Below, piece by piece: positions 53,447 through 64,000 of a stretch of DNA of 64,000 nucleotides (its first letter is position 1; every line of letters begins with the position of its first letter). The stretch covers positions 80,459-144,458 of the forward strand of contig NZ_JAUSBN010000073.1 in NCBI RefSeq assembly GCF_030651995.1, read 5' to 3'. The position numbers and the translations under genes are program-made. The notes beneath the pieces were generated by a model that saw nothing but the letters and a program-made list of their open reading frames with translations, ran no database searches and was not told the origin of the DNA. The stretch comes from Reyranella sp. GTDB taxonomy: Bacteria; Pseudomonadota; Alphaproteobacteria; Reyranellales; Reyranellaceae.

Positions 53447-54787
53447 ATGGTGCAAGCACCACTGTCCGCCAGAATGACCAGCTGGATTGCCTTTGCCTTG
53501 CTGGCCGTTGCGCCGCCCAAGCTGGGTCACGCCCAGGAGGCGCCGGCGCCGGCGGAACCGCCTGACACCGGACTCAAGGCTGAACTGCAGCGTTTCCTCT
53601 ACGACGAGGCGACGGCCATCCTGCGCCTGCGCAGCTACCTGTTCGACCGGCAGAACCAGAGGCCGCCCCACCGGGCGGCCATCGTCACCGGCGGTTGGGT
53701 GGGCCTGCAGACCGGATGGTTCTACGACACGCTTCAGCTCGGCGCGGTCGGCTATACGACACAACCCGTCTGGGCGCCGCAGGGCCGCAACGCCACCTCT
53801 GATGGCACGTCGCTGCTCAAGCCGGGCGGATACGGCTACTTCACCCTCGGCCAGGCCTACGCCTCGGTCCGCTGGAAGAACCAGACCGCCACGGTCTTCC
53901 GGCAATATCTCGATGAGCTCGAGGTCAATCCGCGAGACAACCGCGAGATTCCCCAGACCTTCGAGGCCTATGCGCTGCGCGGCGCGCTCGGGCCGGTCAA
54001 TTACTTCGCAGGCTACGTGGCGGCGATGAAGCCGCGCGACTATTCCGCCTTCATCAACATGGGCGAAGCGGCCGGCGCGCCGGATGTGAACAAGGGCATG
54101 GCCCTCTTCAGCGCCAAATACGGCAGCATGAGCGACCTGCAGGTCCGCGCCTCGACCTACTATGTCCCGGACATCCTGTGGTCGAGCTACGGCGATGTCG
54201 GCGGCACGATCAAGGTGAACGACAACCTGCGTGTCGCGCTCGCCGCGCAGTTCGCGGTGCAGGGCAGCAACGGCCTCAACCTTCTCACCGGCCAGCCCTT
54301 CAGCACCTTCTGGGGCGGCTTCCGCGCCGATGCCTTCTGGGGCCCGATGGCCTTCCGCGTGTCCTACACGCAGATCGGCTCGGCGGCCGCCTGGCGTAAC
54401 CCCTACGGCATCTTCATCGGCTATAACAAGATGCAGTCGCTGGACTTCAACCGGGCCGGCGAGATGGCCGTGACGGCCGGCGCCAGCTACGATTTCAAGG
54501 GCGCGGGTCTTCCCGGCGTGATCTTCCTCGCGACGGCGACCTACGGCGGCAGCGCCGTCAATCCGCAGACGCACGCCGCGCTCTCCAACAACTGGGAATA
54601 CGATCTCGAACTTGCGATCAGAGGCGACGCCATGCCGAACGCGCCCGGTTGGCTGAAGCCGTTCAATCTGCGCAACCGAGTCGCCTTCGTCGACCAGTAC
54701 CTCAACAACACGGTCACCTCCTATACGGAGTACCGCGTGCAGCTGAACTACGAGCTGACCTGGAAGGGTCCTCGCCTGCGCCAGTAA
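53447..54787 (+). CDS. OprD-like outer-membrane porin
   Basis: The 446 residues have a signal peptide ending GHAQ, then FLYDEATAILRLRSYLFDRQNQ, the OprD-family N-terminal strand. Repeated amphipathic beta strands follow, with a terminal aromatic strand (YRVQLNYELTW). It facilitates uptake of small solutes such as amino acids or carboxylates. ATG 53447 follows GGGGGAA; an internal ATG (53474) is possible. Confidence 0.85.
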   Translation: MVQAPLSARMTSWIAFALLAVAPPKLGHAQEAPAPAEPPDTGLKAELQRFLYDEATAILRLRSYLFDRQNQRPPHRAAIVTGGWVGLQTGWFYDTLQLGAVGYTTQPVWAPQGRNATSDGTSLLKPGGYGYFTLGQAYASVRWKNQTATVFRQYLDELEVNPRDNREIPQTFEAYALRGALGPVNYFAGYVAAMKPRDYSAFINMGEAAGAPDVNKGMALFSAKYGSMSDLQVRASTYYVPDILWSSYGDVGGTIKVNDNLRVALAAQFAVQGSNGLNLLTGQPFSTFWGGFRADAFWGPMAFRVSYTQIGSAAAWRNPYGIFIGYNKMQSLDFNRAGEMAVTAGASYDFKGAGLPGVIFLATATYGGSAVNPQTHAALSNNWEYDLELAIRGDAMPNAPGWLKPFNLRNRVAFVDQYLNNTVTSYTEYRVQLNYELTWKGPRLRQ

Positions 54788-54803
54788 CGGCGCATGGCCC
54801 TCA

Positions 54804-54911
54804 CCTCACCCTGAGGAGGCGCGAAGCGCCGTCTCGAAGGGTGGGCAACAGACAGGGTGCTCGCGCCCATGCTTCGAGACGCGCTCCTGCGGAGCGCTCC
54901 TCAGCATGAGG
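54804..54911. repeat. Intergenic inverted repeat (CCTCA..TGAGGAGCGC..TCTCGAAG family)
   Basis: The left arm 54804-54845 (CCTCACCCTGAGG..TCTCGAAGGGTGGG) and right arm 54866-54911 are imperfect reverse complements with internal small palindromes. The sequence type is familiar as a dispersed repeat in Bradyrhizobium/Rhodospirillales-like genomes. It lies between convergent genes. Confidence 0.8.
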
Positions 54912-54934
54912 TTCGTGGTAATGATCGTCAGACG

Positions 54935-56128
54935 CTAGACGACCAACGCGCTGCGCATCTCGGCGATGTCGGCATCCGAGTACCCGGCTTCCTTCAGCAC
55001 CTCGTCGGTGTGCTGGCCGAGCGTCGCCGGCGGACGGTCGATCGAACCGCCGCCATGCTCCAGCCGGAAGCCCGAGCCGACGACCTTGATCGGCCCATGC
55101 TCGGTTTCGACGGTCTGCAGCACGGTGCGGTGCTTGAACAGGTCGAGCTGCGCGGTCTCCGGGATGCTGTGGACGCGGCCGGCCGGCACGTCGGCCTTGG
55201 CGAAGCGCTCGATCCAGACCCCTGAATCCTCGGTCTTCATCGCGCCTTCGACGATCTCGTGCAGGGCGGTGTTGTTGGCGATGCGGGTCGCCCAGTCGAC
55301 GAAGCGCGGATCGTCCAGCACCTCCTCGCGGCCCAGCACCTTCATCAGGCGCTTGAACTGCGGGTCGGTCATGACGGCCAGCACGATCCAGCCGTCCTTC
55401 GTCTTGAACAGATTGCCCGTCGGCTTGCGAGTCACCGACAGGTTGGCGGCCTGGCCGTGGACCCGGCCGGTCATCAGGTGCTCGGTGAACTGCTGGGCGA
55501 GATAGCCCATCACGGAGTCGATCATGGCGACGTCGACGAGCTGGCCCGTGCCGGTATGCGTGCGCTGGTACAGCGCCGAGGCGATGCCCAGCGCCGCCGT
55601 CGCGCCCGACATCACGTCGGCGCCGGCGAAGCCCACGCGCGTGGGGCCGTTGTTCTCGAAGCCGGTGATCGACATCAGGCCGGACATCGCCTGGATCATG
55701 CCGTCGAAGGCCGCGGTCTTGGACTCAGGGCCTACCTGGCCGAAGCCCGACACGGCGCAGTAGATCAGCCGCGGATTGATCTTCTTCAGCGTCTCGTAGC
55801 CGATGCCGAGCTTGTCCATCACGCCCGGCCGGAAATTCTCGACGACCACGTCGGCCGTCTCGACCAGGCGCTTCACGACCTCGATCGCCTTGGGCTGCTT
55901 GAGGTCGAGGGTGATCGAGCGCTTGTTGCCGTTCACCGCGACCCAGGGCGCCGCGAGGCCCCGCTTCTCCCAGTCGTTGGACCGGGTGCCGAAGCGCATG
56001 TCGTCGCCTTCGCGCGACTCGATCTTGACCACGTCGGCACCGAGCAGGGCGAGCTGGTAGGAGCCGTAGGGCCCCGCCAGCACACGCGTGAAATCGACGA
56101 CCTTTACGCCCTTGAACGGCTTGCTCAT
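54935..56128 (-). CDS. CaiB/BaiF family III CoA transferase
   Basis: The 397 residues start MSKPFKGVKVVDFTRVLAGPYGSYQLALLGADVVKIE. The catalytic Asp is expected in GFAGADVMSGATAALG. It moves CoA between carboxylic acids. The gene starts 7 nt after the selenoprotein-like gene's stop, which is embedded in the ribosome binding site (TAGGAGTGACATG), so the two form an operon. Confidence 0.92.
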   Translation of the reverse strand: MSKPFKGVKVVDFTRVLAGPYGSYQLALLGADVVKIESREGDDMRFGTRSNDWEKRGLAAPWVAVNGNKRSITLDLKQPKAIEVVKRLVETADVVVENFRPGVMDKLGIGYETLKKINPRLIYCAVSGFGQVGPESKTAAFDGMIQAMSGLMSITGFENNGPTRVGFAGADVMSGATAALGIASALYQRTHTGTGQLVDVAMIDSVMGYLAQQFTEHLMTGRVHGQAANLSVTRKPTGNLFKTKDGWIVLAVMTDPQFKRLMKVLGREEVLDDPRFVDWATRIANNTALHEIVEGAMKTEDSGVWIERFAKADVPAGRVHSIPETAQLDLFKHRTVLQTVETEHGPIKVVGSGFRLEHGGGSIDRPPATLGQHTDEVLKEAGYSDADIAEMRSALVV

Positions 56129-56135
56129 GTCACTC

Positions 56136-57062
56136 CTACGCCACGCCCGCCTGCTTGCGCTGGCTGAGCGCGACCTGCTTCACCTTGTCGAATTCGGCCC
56201 GCCGCTTGGCGACCTCTTCGGGCGGCATGCGCTCGAGATTGTTGTAGTCGTTCTTCCAGTCCCCATCTTCCGTCCAGCGCAGCGGCGACTGCACCGTCGT
56301 GCGCGGGCCGATGGCGCTTTCCAGCACCTTCAGCGCCAGATCGAGCGTGAAGCGCTGGGTGTCGGGCTCGTGCGGCTTGCCGCAGGAATTGCCCAGCGGG
56401 AAATCGCTGAACAGGAACCGGGGCACGCCGGCCCATTCGACGATGTCCTTCGCCGCCCCCATCACCACGGTGGGGATGCCGTTCCGTTCGAGATATCGTG
56501 CGACCAGACTCACGGTCTGGTGACAGACGGGTCATGTAGGGACGAGCAGCGCGGCATCGACCTGGTCCTGGCGGCAGCGGGCCAGGATCTCCGGCGCATC
56601 GGTCTCCAGGGTCACGCGCTGACTTCGATTCGTCGGCGCGCCATGGAACCGGGCCGCCAGCTTGAAGCGGCCCTGACTGGCGAACTCGCGCATCAGCGGC
56701 AGCGGGAACCAGGTGTTGCTGTCCTTCGCCGTCGTGTGCTTGCGGTCGTAGCCGATATGGGAAATGCGGGTATCGTGGTCCTGCGACGTGTCGCCCGAAT
56801 AGACCGAATAGAACTTGGCGGCGGCGTTGTAGAGCGCGCCGGGTCCCTGATCACCCTTGTCCGGCTGATACGGCGCTGCGGTCGAGATCAGCGCGACCGT
56901 GCTGTCCTTCAGCGGCTTCGTCATCGCCGTGAAGGGCGCGTCGGTATAGTGCGCCCAGCGATAGGGATTGTCGTAGCCCAGCGCGAGGTAGTACTCGCGC
57001 GTGCGGCGCATGTATTCGAGCGGCGTGTCGAATTCCGGCGCGAAATCTGTTGTGTCGACCAT
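56136..57062 (-). CDS. Selenoprotein-B-like (glycine/betaine/sarcosine/D-proline reductase family) with in-frame TGA = Sec177
   Basis: From ATG 57062 the frame runs 176 codons, meets TGA at 56534-56532 and continues in the same frame to TAG at 56136, giving 308 residues if TGA is read as selenocysteine. The site reads LLVPT-U-PVCHQTVSLVARYL. As I recall, close homologues have Cys here in a CPVCH motif, so the TGA falls on the first residue of a redox CxxC, making UxxC. A SECIS-like hairpin starts 10 nt after the TGA. Both halves are well-conserved sequence (DIVEWAGVPRFLFSDFPLGN after the TGA). A recent nonsense mutation is the alternative. Substrate unknown; the next gene is a CoA transferase. 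Confidence 0.8.
56503..56521 (-). promoter_or_regulatory. Putative bacterial SECIS hairpin
   Basis: Immediately after the in-frame TGA and 10 nt of spacer, the minus-strand RNA forms a 7-bp stem ACCAGAC/GTCTGGT with loop CGTGA. Distance from UGA to loop is 17 nt and the loop has G at position 2, both within the published rules for bacterial SECIS elements (G in the first two loop bases, about 16-37 nt). E. coli fdhF has an 11-nt spacer before its apical stem. Confidence 0.65.
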
Positions 57063-57232
57063 GAGTGAAAACTGAACCCCCCTTTGCCCCAAGTCAAATT
57101 CGCAGGGCGCCTGACGGCCCTGCACGGAACGCCGGGTGAACCTGACCCCGATGTAACCCGCCGGCCATAGTGCCGCCCAACTCCCTCGCGCTATATATGA
57201 AGCGAGTTCGGACAGGCTGGGGAGCGCATCGT

Positions 57233-59086
57233 ATGGCGATCAGACGGCGCAGCGTATTGGCGGGCGGCGCGGCCCTTTGGGTCGGCGCGCCGGCGATTCT
57301 GCGGGCCCAGACTCCGGCTCCGGCGGGCAGGGTCAACGTCAGCCACGGTTTCGCCATGCACGGCGAACCCAAGTACAAGGCCGATGCCGGCCCGCCCGAC
57401 TACCTCAATCCCGAGGCCCCCAAGGGCGGCAGCGTCCGGCTGGGCGCCCGCGGCACCTTCGATTCGCTGCACCCCTTCATCGTGAAGAGCGTGCCGGCCG
57501 CCGGAATCACCCAGATCTGGGACACGCTCTGCTGGAACTCGCGCGACGAGGCCTCGACCGAATACGGGCTGATCGCCGAGACGATCGAATGGCCGGACGA
57601 CCGGTCCTGGGTCGCCTTCAACCTGAGGCCGCAGGCGCGCTGGCACGACGGCAGCCCGATCACCGTCGAGGACGTGATCTTCTCCCTCGACATCCTGAAG
57701 TCGAAGGGCGCGCCCAACTATGCCTTCTACTATCACGACGTCCTGAAGGCGGAGAAAGTCGGCGACCGCAAGGTGCTGTTCACCTTCCGCGACAGCACCA
57801 ACAAGGAGCTGCCGCTGATCATCGGCCAGCTTCCGATCCTGCCCTCCAAGTGGTGGGCGAGCCGCGACTTCGAGAAGGTGTCGCTCGAAATCCCGCTCGG
57901 CAGCGGCGCCTACAAGGTCGACGCTTTCGACGTCGGCCGCTCGATCTCCTATCGCCGCGTTCCCGACTGGTGGGCGAAGGACCTCTGGATGAACCGCGGG
58001 CGCAGCAATTTCGACGTGCTCCGCTACGAGTACTATCGCGACGTGACCGTCCAGTTCGAGGCCTTCAAGGCCGGCGATCTCGACGTCCGCCAGGAGAACA
58101 TCGCGCGCAACTGGGCGACGGCCTACGACATTCCCGCGGTGCGCGATGGCCGAATCCAGCGCGCCGAGATCCCGCACGAGCTGCCGACCGGCATGCAGTG
58201 CTTCGCCTTCAACACGCGCCGCGACTACTTCAAGGACAAGCGCGTGCGCGAGGCGATCGGCACGATGTTCGACTTCGCCTGGGCCAACAAGAACCTGTTC
58301 TACGGGATGTACAGGCGCAACGTCTCGTTCTTCGGCAATTCCGAGCTGGCCTCGTCCGGCCTGCCGACGGCGGCCGAGCTGAAGTACCTCGAGCCGCTGC
58401 GCGGCAAGATCCCCGAGGAGGTCTTCACAAGGGAGTTCAAGCTTCCTGAATCCGACGGCACCGGCAACGTCCGCGACCTGGCGCGGCGGGCGCTTGCGCT
58501 GCTCAAGGAAGCGGGCTGGGAGATCAAGGACGGCAAGATGACGGACGCGAAGACGGGCAGGAAGCTCGCCTTCGAGATGCTCCTGAACGACGCCAGCTTC
58601 GAGAGGGTCGTGCTGCCCTACAAGCAGAACCTCGAGCGCATCGGCATCGACATGACCGTGCGCACGGTCGACACCGCGCAGTTCAAGCGCCGCGAGGACG
58701 AGTTCGACTACGACATGATGGTCGAGGGCTTCGGCCAGTCGCTGTCGCCGGGCAACGAGCAGCGCGACTTCTGGGGCTCGAAGGCCGCCGACACGCCGGG
58801 CAGCCGCAATTCGCTGGGCATCAAGGACGCTGCCATCGATTCGCTGATCGACACGCTGATCGCGGCCCCGGATCGCGAGAGCCTGATCGCCGTCACCCGG
58901 GCGCTGGACCGCGTCCTGCTCTGGAGCAACTTCGTGGTGCCCAACTGGCACAACAACAAGGTGTTCGTCGCCTACTGGAACCGCTTCGCCCGGCCGGAGA
59001 AGAGCGCCCGCTATGCGCCCTTCGCCTTCGATACCTGGTGGATCGACGAAGCCAGGGACCGCGCCCTTCAGCGCGAGAGGAAGTAG
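57233..59086 (+). CDS. yejA: Oligopeptide ABC transporter substrate-binding protein (YejA-like)
   Basis: ATG 57233 after GGGGAGCG gives 617 residues. The N-terminus MAIRRRSVLAGGAALWVGAP is a Tat-type signal. The family-5 binding fold carries ASTEYGLIAETIEWPDDRSWVAF-type sequence, and HGFAMHGEPKYKADAGPPDYLNPEAPKGG is typical of YejA. It binds peptides or related oligomers in the periplasm for the YejBEF importer that follows. Confidence 0.92.
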   Translation: MAIRRRSVLAGGAALWVGAPAILRAQTPAPAGRVNVSHGFAMHGEPKYKADAGPPDYLNPEAPKGGSVRLGARGTFDSLHPFIVKSVPAAGITQIWDTLCWNSRDEASTEYGLIAETIEWPDDRSWVAFNLRPQARWHDGSPITVEDVIFSLDILKSKGAPNYAFYYHDVLKAEKVGDRKVLFTFRDSTNKELPLIIGQLPILPSKWWASRDFEKVSLEIPLGSGAYKVDAFDVGRSISYRRVPDWWAKDLWMNRGRSNFDVLRYEYYRDVTVQFEAFKAGDLDVRQENIARNWATAYDIPAVRDGRIQRAEIPHELPTGMQCFAFNTRRDYFKDKRVREAIGTMFDFAWANKNLFYGMYRRNVSFFGNSELASSGLPTAAELKYLEPLRGKIPEEVFTREFKLPESDGTGNVRDLARRALALLKEAGWEIKDGKMTDAKTGRKLAFEMLLNDASFERVVLPYKQNLERIGIDMTVRTVDTAQFKRREDEFDYDMMVEGFGQSLSPGNEQRDFWGSKAADTPGSRNSLGIKDAAIDSLIDTLIAAPDRESLIAVTRALDRVLLWSNFVVPNWHNNKVFVAYWNRFARPEKSARYAPFAFDTWWIDEARDRALQRERK

Positions 59087-59101
59087 GCGTCCGGCCGCTC
59101 C

Positions 59102-60205
59102 ATGATCGCCTACATCCTGCGACGCCTGATGCTGGTGGTGCCGACCCTGTTCGGCATCATGGTGGTCAACTTCTTCATCATCCAGGCCGCGCCCGGCGGC
59201 CCGGTCGAACAGATGCTGTCCCAGATCCAGGGCACGGCGGTCGACGCGACGGAGCGCTTCTCCGGCAGTTCCAGCGGCGGCGAGACGCTGCGCAAGTCGG
59301 CGGCGGATTCTTCGGACGGCTCGGGCACCTATCGCGGCGCCCGCGGCCTGCCGCGCGAGCTGATCGAGCGCATCGAGAAGATGTACGGCTTCGACAAGCC
59401 GCTCGGCGAACGCTTCCTGCTGATGATGAAGAACTACCTCGTCTTCGATTTCGGCGAGAGCTTCTTCCGCAACAAGCGGGTGGTCGACCTCATCATCGAG
59501 AAGATGCCCGTGTCGATCTCGCTCGGCCTGTGGACCACGCTGCTGATCTACATGGTGTCGATTCCGCTCGGCATCGCCAAGGCGGTGCGCGACGGCTCGC
59601 GCTTCGACGTGTCGACCTCGACCACCCTCATCGTGCTGAACGCCATCCCGGGGTTCCTGTTCGCGCTCCTGCTCGTGGTGCTGTTCGCCGGCGGCGGCTA
59701 CTTCAAGTGGTTCCCGCTGCGCGGCCTCGTCTCCGACGACTGGAGCTCGCTCGGGCCCATCGACAAGGTGCTCGACTATTTCTGGCACATGGCGCTGCCG
59801 ATCGGCGCCATGGTGATCGGCGGCTTCGCCACGCTCACCTTCCTCACCAAGAACTCGTTCCTGGAGGAGATCCACAAGCAGTACGTGCTGACCGCCCGCG
59901 CCAAGGGCCTGGTCGAGCGCCGCGTGCTCTACGGCCACGTCTTCCGCAATGCCATGCTGATCGTGATCGCGGGCTTTCCCGCCGCCTTCGTCGGCGTGCT
60001 GTTCACCGGCTCGCTGCTGATCGAGGTGATCTTCTCGCTCGACGGCCTCGGCCTCCTGGGCTTCGAGGCGGCGCTGAACCGCGACTATCCGATCATGTTC
60101 GGCACGCTCTACTTCTTCGGCCTGATCGGCCTCGTCATGGGGATCCTGGGCGACATCATGTACACGGTGGTCGATCCTCGGATCGATTTCGAGGCACGCG
60201 GCTGA
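59102..60205 (+). CDS. yejB: ABC transporter permease YejB
   Basis: The 367-residue DppB-type permease opens MIAYILRRLMLVVPTLFGIM. The EAA-loop region is near KQYVLTARAKGLVERRVLYGHVFRNA. The insert GSSSGGETLRKSAADSSDGSG is a known feature of the longer YejB proteins. The stop overlaps the yejE ATG by one base (TGATG). Confidence 0.94.
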   Translation: MIAYILRRLMLVVPTLFGIMVVNFFIIQAAPGGPVEQMLSQIQGTAVDATERFSGSSSGGETLRKSAADSSDGSGTYRGARGLPRELIERIEKMYGFDKPLGERFLLMMKNYLVFDFGESFFRNKRVVDLIIEKMPVSISLGLWTTLLIYMVSIPLGIAKAVRDGSRFDVSTSTTLIVLNAIPGFLFALLLVVLFAGGGYFKWFPLRGLVSDDWSSLGPIDKVLDYFWHMALPIGAMVIGGFATLTFLTKNSFLEEIHKQYVLTARAKGLVERRVLYGHVFRNAMLIVIAGFPAAFVGVLFTGSLLIEVIFSLDGLGLLGFEAALNRDYPIMFGTLYFFGLIGLVMGILGDIMYTVVDPRIDFEARG

Positions 60206-61220
60206 TGAACCCGATGAACCGGCGCCGGCTCGCGGCCTTCCGCGCCAGCAAGCGCGGCATGATCTCGCTCGCGATCTTCGGCCTATTGTTCTTCCTGTCG
60301 CTGTTCGCCGAGCTGCTGGCCAACGACAAGCCGATCCTGATCCGCTACGATGGCGGCTTCTACTCGCCGCTGCTCCGGGACTATCCCGAGACGACGTTCG
60401 GCGGCGATTTCCCGACCAACACCGTCTACTCCGATCCGGAAGTGCAGAAGCTGATCGAGGAGAAGGGCTGGATCCTCTGGCCGCCGATCCCCTACAGCTA
60501 CGACACGGTGCTGAAGGGCGAAGGCCGCACGACCCTGCAGCCGCCCTCGCGGGAGCACTGGCTGGGCACCGACGACAGCGGCCGCGACGTGATGGCCCGC
60601 CTCATCTACGGGTTCCGCATCTCCGTCCTGTTCGGACTGGCCCTCACCGTGGCCAGCACGGTCATCGGCATCGCCGCTGGCGCCGTACAGGGCTATTTCG
60701 GCGGCGTGGTCGACCTCCTGATGCAGCGCTTCCTCGAAGTCTGGTCGAGCCTGCCCACCCTCTACCTGCTGATCATCCTGGCGAGCTTCATCCAGCCGGG
60801 CTTCTGGGTCCTGCTGGGCATCATGCTGCTGTTCAGCTGGATGGCGCTGGTCGGGCTGGTGCGCGCCGAATTCCTGCGCGGTCGCAACTTCGACTATGTC
60901 CGTGCCGCCCGCGCCCTGGGTATGATGGATGCGCGCATCATGTACCGGCACATCCTCCCCAATGCGATGACGGCCAGCCTGACCTTCCTGCCCTTCATCC
61001 TGGCGGGATCGGTCACGACGCTGACCTCGCTCGACTTCCTGGGCTTCGGCCTGCCGGTGGGCTCGCCCTCGCTGGGCGAGCTGCTGCTGCAGGGCAAGAA
61101 CAACCTCACCGCCCCCTGGCTGGCCTTCACCGGCTTCTTCGTGATCGCGCTGATGCTGTCGCTCCTGGTGTTCATCGGCGAGGCGGTGCGCGACGCCTTC
61201 AACCCGCGCAAGGTGCTGGC

Positions 61221-61224
<4 letters not shown>
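60205..61224 (+). CDS. yejE: ABC transporter permease YejE
   Basis: The 339-residue DppC-type permease contains SREHWLGTDDSGRDVMARLIYGFR and the EAA loop RNFDYVRAARALGMMDARIMYRHILPNA. Its end overlaps the yejF start (GTGA at 61221-61224). Confidence 0.94.
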
Positions 61225-62855
<1,631 letters not shown>

Positions 62856-62913
62856 TCGCGAAGAAAGACGGAACGGGGCTCGACCCGGCGAGGCTCCCCC
62901 AGTAAAAGACCGA

Positions 62914-63849
62914 ATGACCGGCGCTATTGCCTATATCAGCCGCGATACCGACGGCATCCTCTGGAACAAGGTCCTCGAAGCAGGTCTTGGTCCGATCGAT
63001 TTTCGCACCCGGGACAGTCTCGGGAACAAGGACGATATCGAGATCGCCCTGGCCTGGAAGCCGGACCGGGGCCTGATCGCCTCCTTCCCCAACGTGAGGC
63101 TGATCGTGTCGCTCGGCATGGGCGTCGACCATCTGCTGGCCGATGACCAGCTGCCGCCCGACGTGCCGATCACGCGCATCATGGACGACGGGCTGGTCGG
63201 GCAGATGAGCGAATACGCCATCTACTTTGCCCTGCGCCACCATCGCGACATCGACAAGTACGCGGCGAGCCAGCGGGCGAAGCTGTGGAAGCCCGAGGAC
63301 TTCGTCGACACCATCCATCGCCGCATCGGCATCACCGGCCTCGGCACCATCGGTCAGGACACGGCGAAGAAGTTCGCGGCCCTTGGCTTCCCGACGGCCG
63401 GCTGGAGCCGCACGCAGAAGACCCTGCCCGGCGTCGAGACCTTCCACGGCCCGGACGGGCTGGCCGCCTTCCTCGCCCGCACCGACATCCTGGTGAACGT
63501 GCTGCCGCTGACCCGCGATACCAAGGGCCTGCTCGACGCCAAGCTGTTCGCGACCCTGCCCAAGGGCGCCTACCTGATCAACATGGGTCGCGGCGGGCAT
63601 GTCGTTGACGACGACCTGCTCGCGGCAATCGACTCCGGCCACCTCTCCGGGGCGGCGCTCGACGTGTTCAACACCGAGCCCCTGCCCGAGAGCCATCCCT
63701 ACTGGACGCATCCCAAGGTCAAGGTCACGCCGCACATCGCCGGCGCCACCAACCCGCGCACCGCCTCGCCCGGCGTGGTCGAGAACATCAAGCGCCTGCG
63801 CGCCGGGCAACCGCTGATCAACACGGTCGACCCGGTCACGGGTTACTGA
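62914..63849 (+). CDS. ghrA: Glyoxylate/hydroxypyruvate reductase A-type dehydrogenase
   Basis: The 311-residue D-2-hydroxyacid dehydrogenase has the NAD(P) fold GITGLGTIGQDTAKKF, a substrate loop with GMGVDHLL, catalytic Arg in NMGRGGHVVDDD, and PHIAGATNP with the catalytic His. It reduces glyoxylate or hydroxypyruvate. It lies 58 nt after yejF and is probably in the same transcript. Confidence 0.9.
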   Translation: MTGAIAYISRDTDGILWNKVLEAGLGPIDFRTRDSLGNKDDIEIALAWKPDRGLIASFPNVRLIVSLGMGVDHLLADDQLPPDVPITRIMDDGLVGQMSEYAIYFALRHHRDIDKYAASQRAKLWKPEDFVDTIHRRIGITGLGTIGQDTAKKFAALGFPTAGWSRTQKTLPGVETFHGPDGLAAFLARTDILVNVLPLTRDTKGLLDAKLFATLPKGAYLINMGRGGHVVDDDLLAAIDSGHLSGAALDVFNTEPLPESHPYWTHPKVKVTPHIAGATNPRTASPGVVENIKRLRAGQPLINTVDPVTGY

Positions 63850-64000
63850 TCCCAAAAGGCCGTCGTCTCGACCGGAGCCTCGCGCAGCGCGGCGGAGTGG
63901 AGCAACTGTATTGTTTAGAGCAGGGTGAATCGAGCCGGCTTTAAGCGAGAGCGTGCCTGTTTGGGTCCCATTTCTCGCCGCGCTGGAGCATGGTGTTTAG
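63850..64000. other. 3' edge, partial intergenic repeat
   Basis: No gene seen. The segment TCGTCTCGACCGGAGCctCGCGCAGCGCGGCGGAGTGGAG at about 63862-63901 resembles one arm of a common dispersed element. The window ends before any gene start. Confidence 0.35.

Noticed and set aside
56136..56513. Separate 125-residue gene with GTG start downstream of the in-frame TGA
   Set aside because: It lacks a ribosome binding site, starts mid-domain, and is in the same phase as the upstream frame. Readthrough of TGA gives one coherent protein.

Overview
The window is GC-rich, densely coding DNA with no rRNA or tRNA gene that I could find. Gene content points to an aerobic alphaproteobacterium: MlrC-type peptidase, YejABEF and DppA-type transport, Co-type nitrile hydratase, FecR, MdtABC and large-subunit catalase. 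Placement near Rhodospirillales or Hyphomicrobiales (for example Reyranella-like) is an inference from gene mix and intergenic palindromes, not from a marker gene.

Layout. 1-2 kb (-): metal-handling genes, namely a Cys-rich secreted micropeptide, a His/Cys secreted protein and a truncated CzcB-like adaptor. 2.1-6.1 kb: small proteins, YccF, a peptide-binding protein with a frameshift inside its signal-peptide region, and MlrC. 6.1-8.2 kb: an SDR/NTF2-like pair divergent from a LysR regulator. 8.3-14.5 kb: secreted unknowns, NhaA, a DJ-1/PfpI protein and a membrane-anchored SGNH hydrolase. 14.7-15.6 kb: three tandem ORFs carrying an exact lasso-peptide leader motif, then a PRC-barrel protein. 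16-20 kb: a TRAP permease remnant, a class III cyclase and a Co-type nitrile hydratase operon. 20-31 kb: an orphan FecR, Hsp20, a degenerate receiver protein, SulP, an M48 protease, nitroreductase, TauE, an AhpD-like protein, a thioesterase and an HpaI aldolase. 31-38 kb: a stress island (large catalase, hemerythrin, EF-hand and YflT-like proteins, small unknowns). 38-40 kb: remnant of a T7-like/Bbp-type podophage with internal deletions. 40.4-51.2 kb (-): an O-acetylhomoserine sulfhydrylase-type enzyme and a complete MdtABC-outer membrane factor operon. 51.3-53.4 kb: thiC under a TPP riboswitch. 53.4-63.9 kb: an OprD porin, a selenoprotein-B-like gene with an in-frame TGA plus a CoA transferase, a divergent YejABEF oligopeptide ABC operon, and a GhrA-type reductase.

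The two strongest observations are: (1) an in-frame TGA at 56532-56534 (-) that falls exactly on the first position of a CxxC redox motif and is followed at the right distance by a SECIS-like hairpin, indicating a selenocysteine protein; and (2) three tandem lasso-type precursor ORFs with a conserved Asp in the putative core and no maturation enzymes in the window. A third is a recurring GCAAC-N15-17-CGTT motif close upstream of several stress-type genes, resembling the alphaproteobacterial EcfG general-stress promoter.
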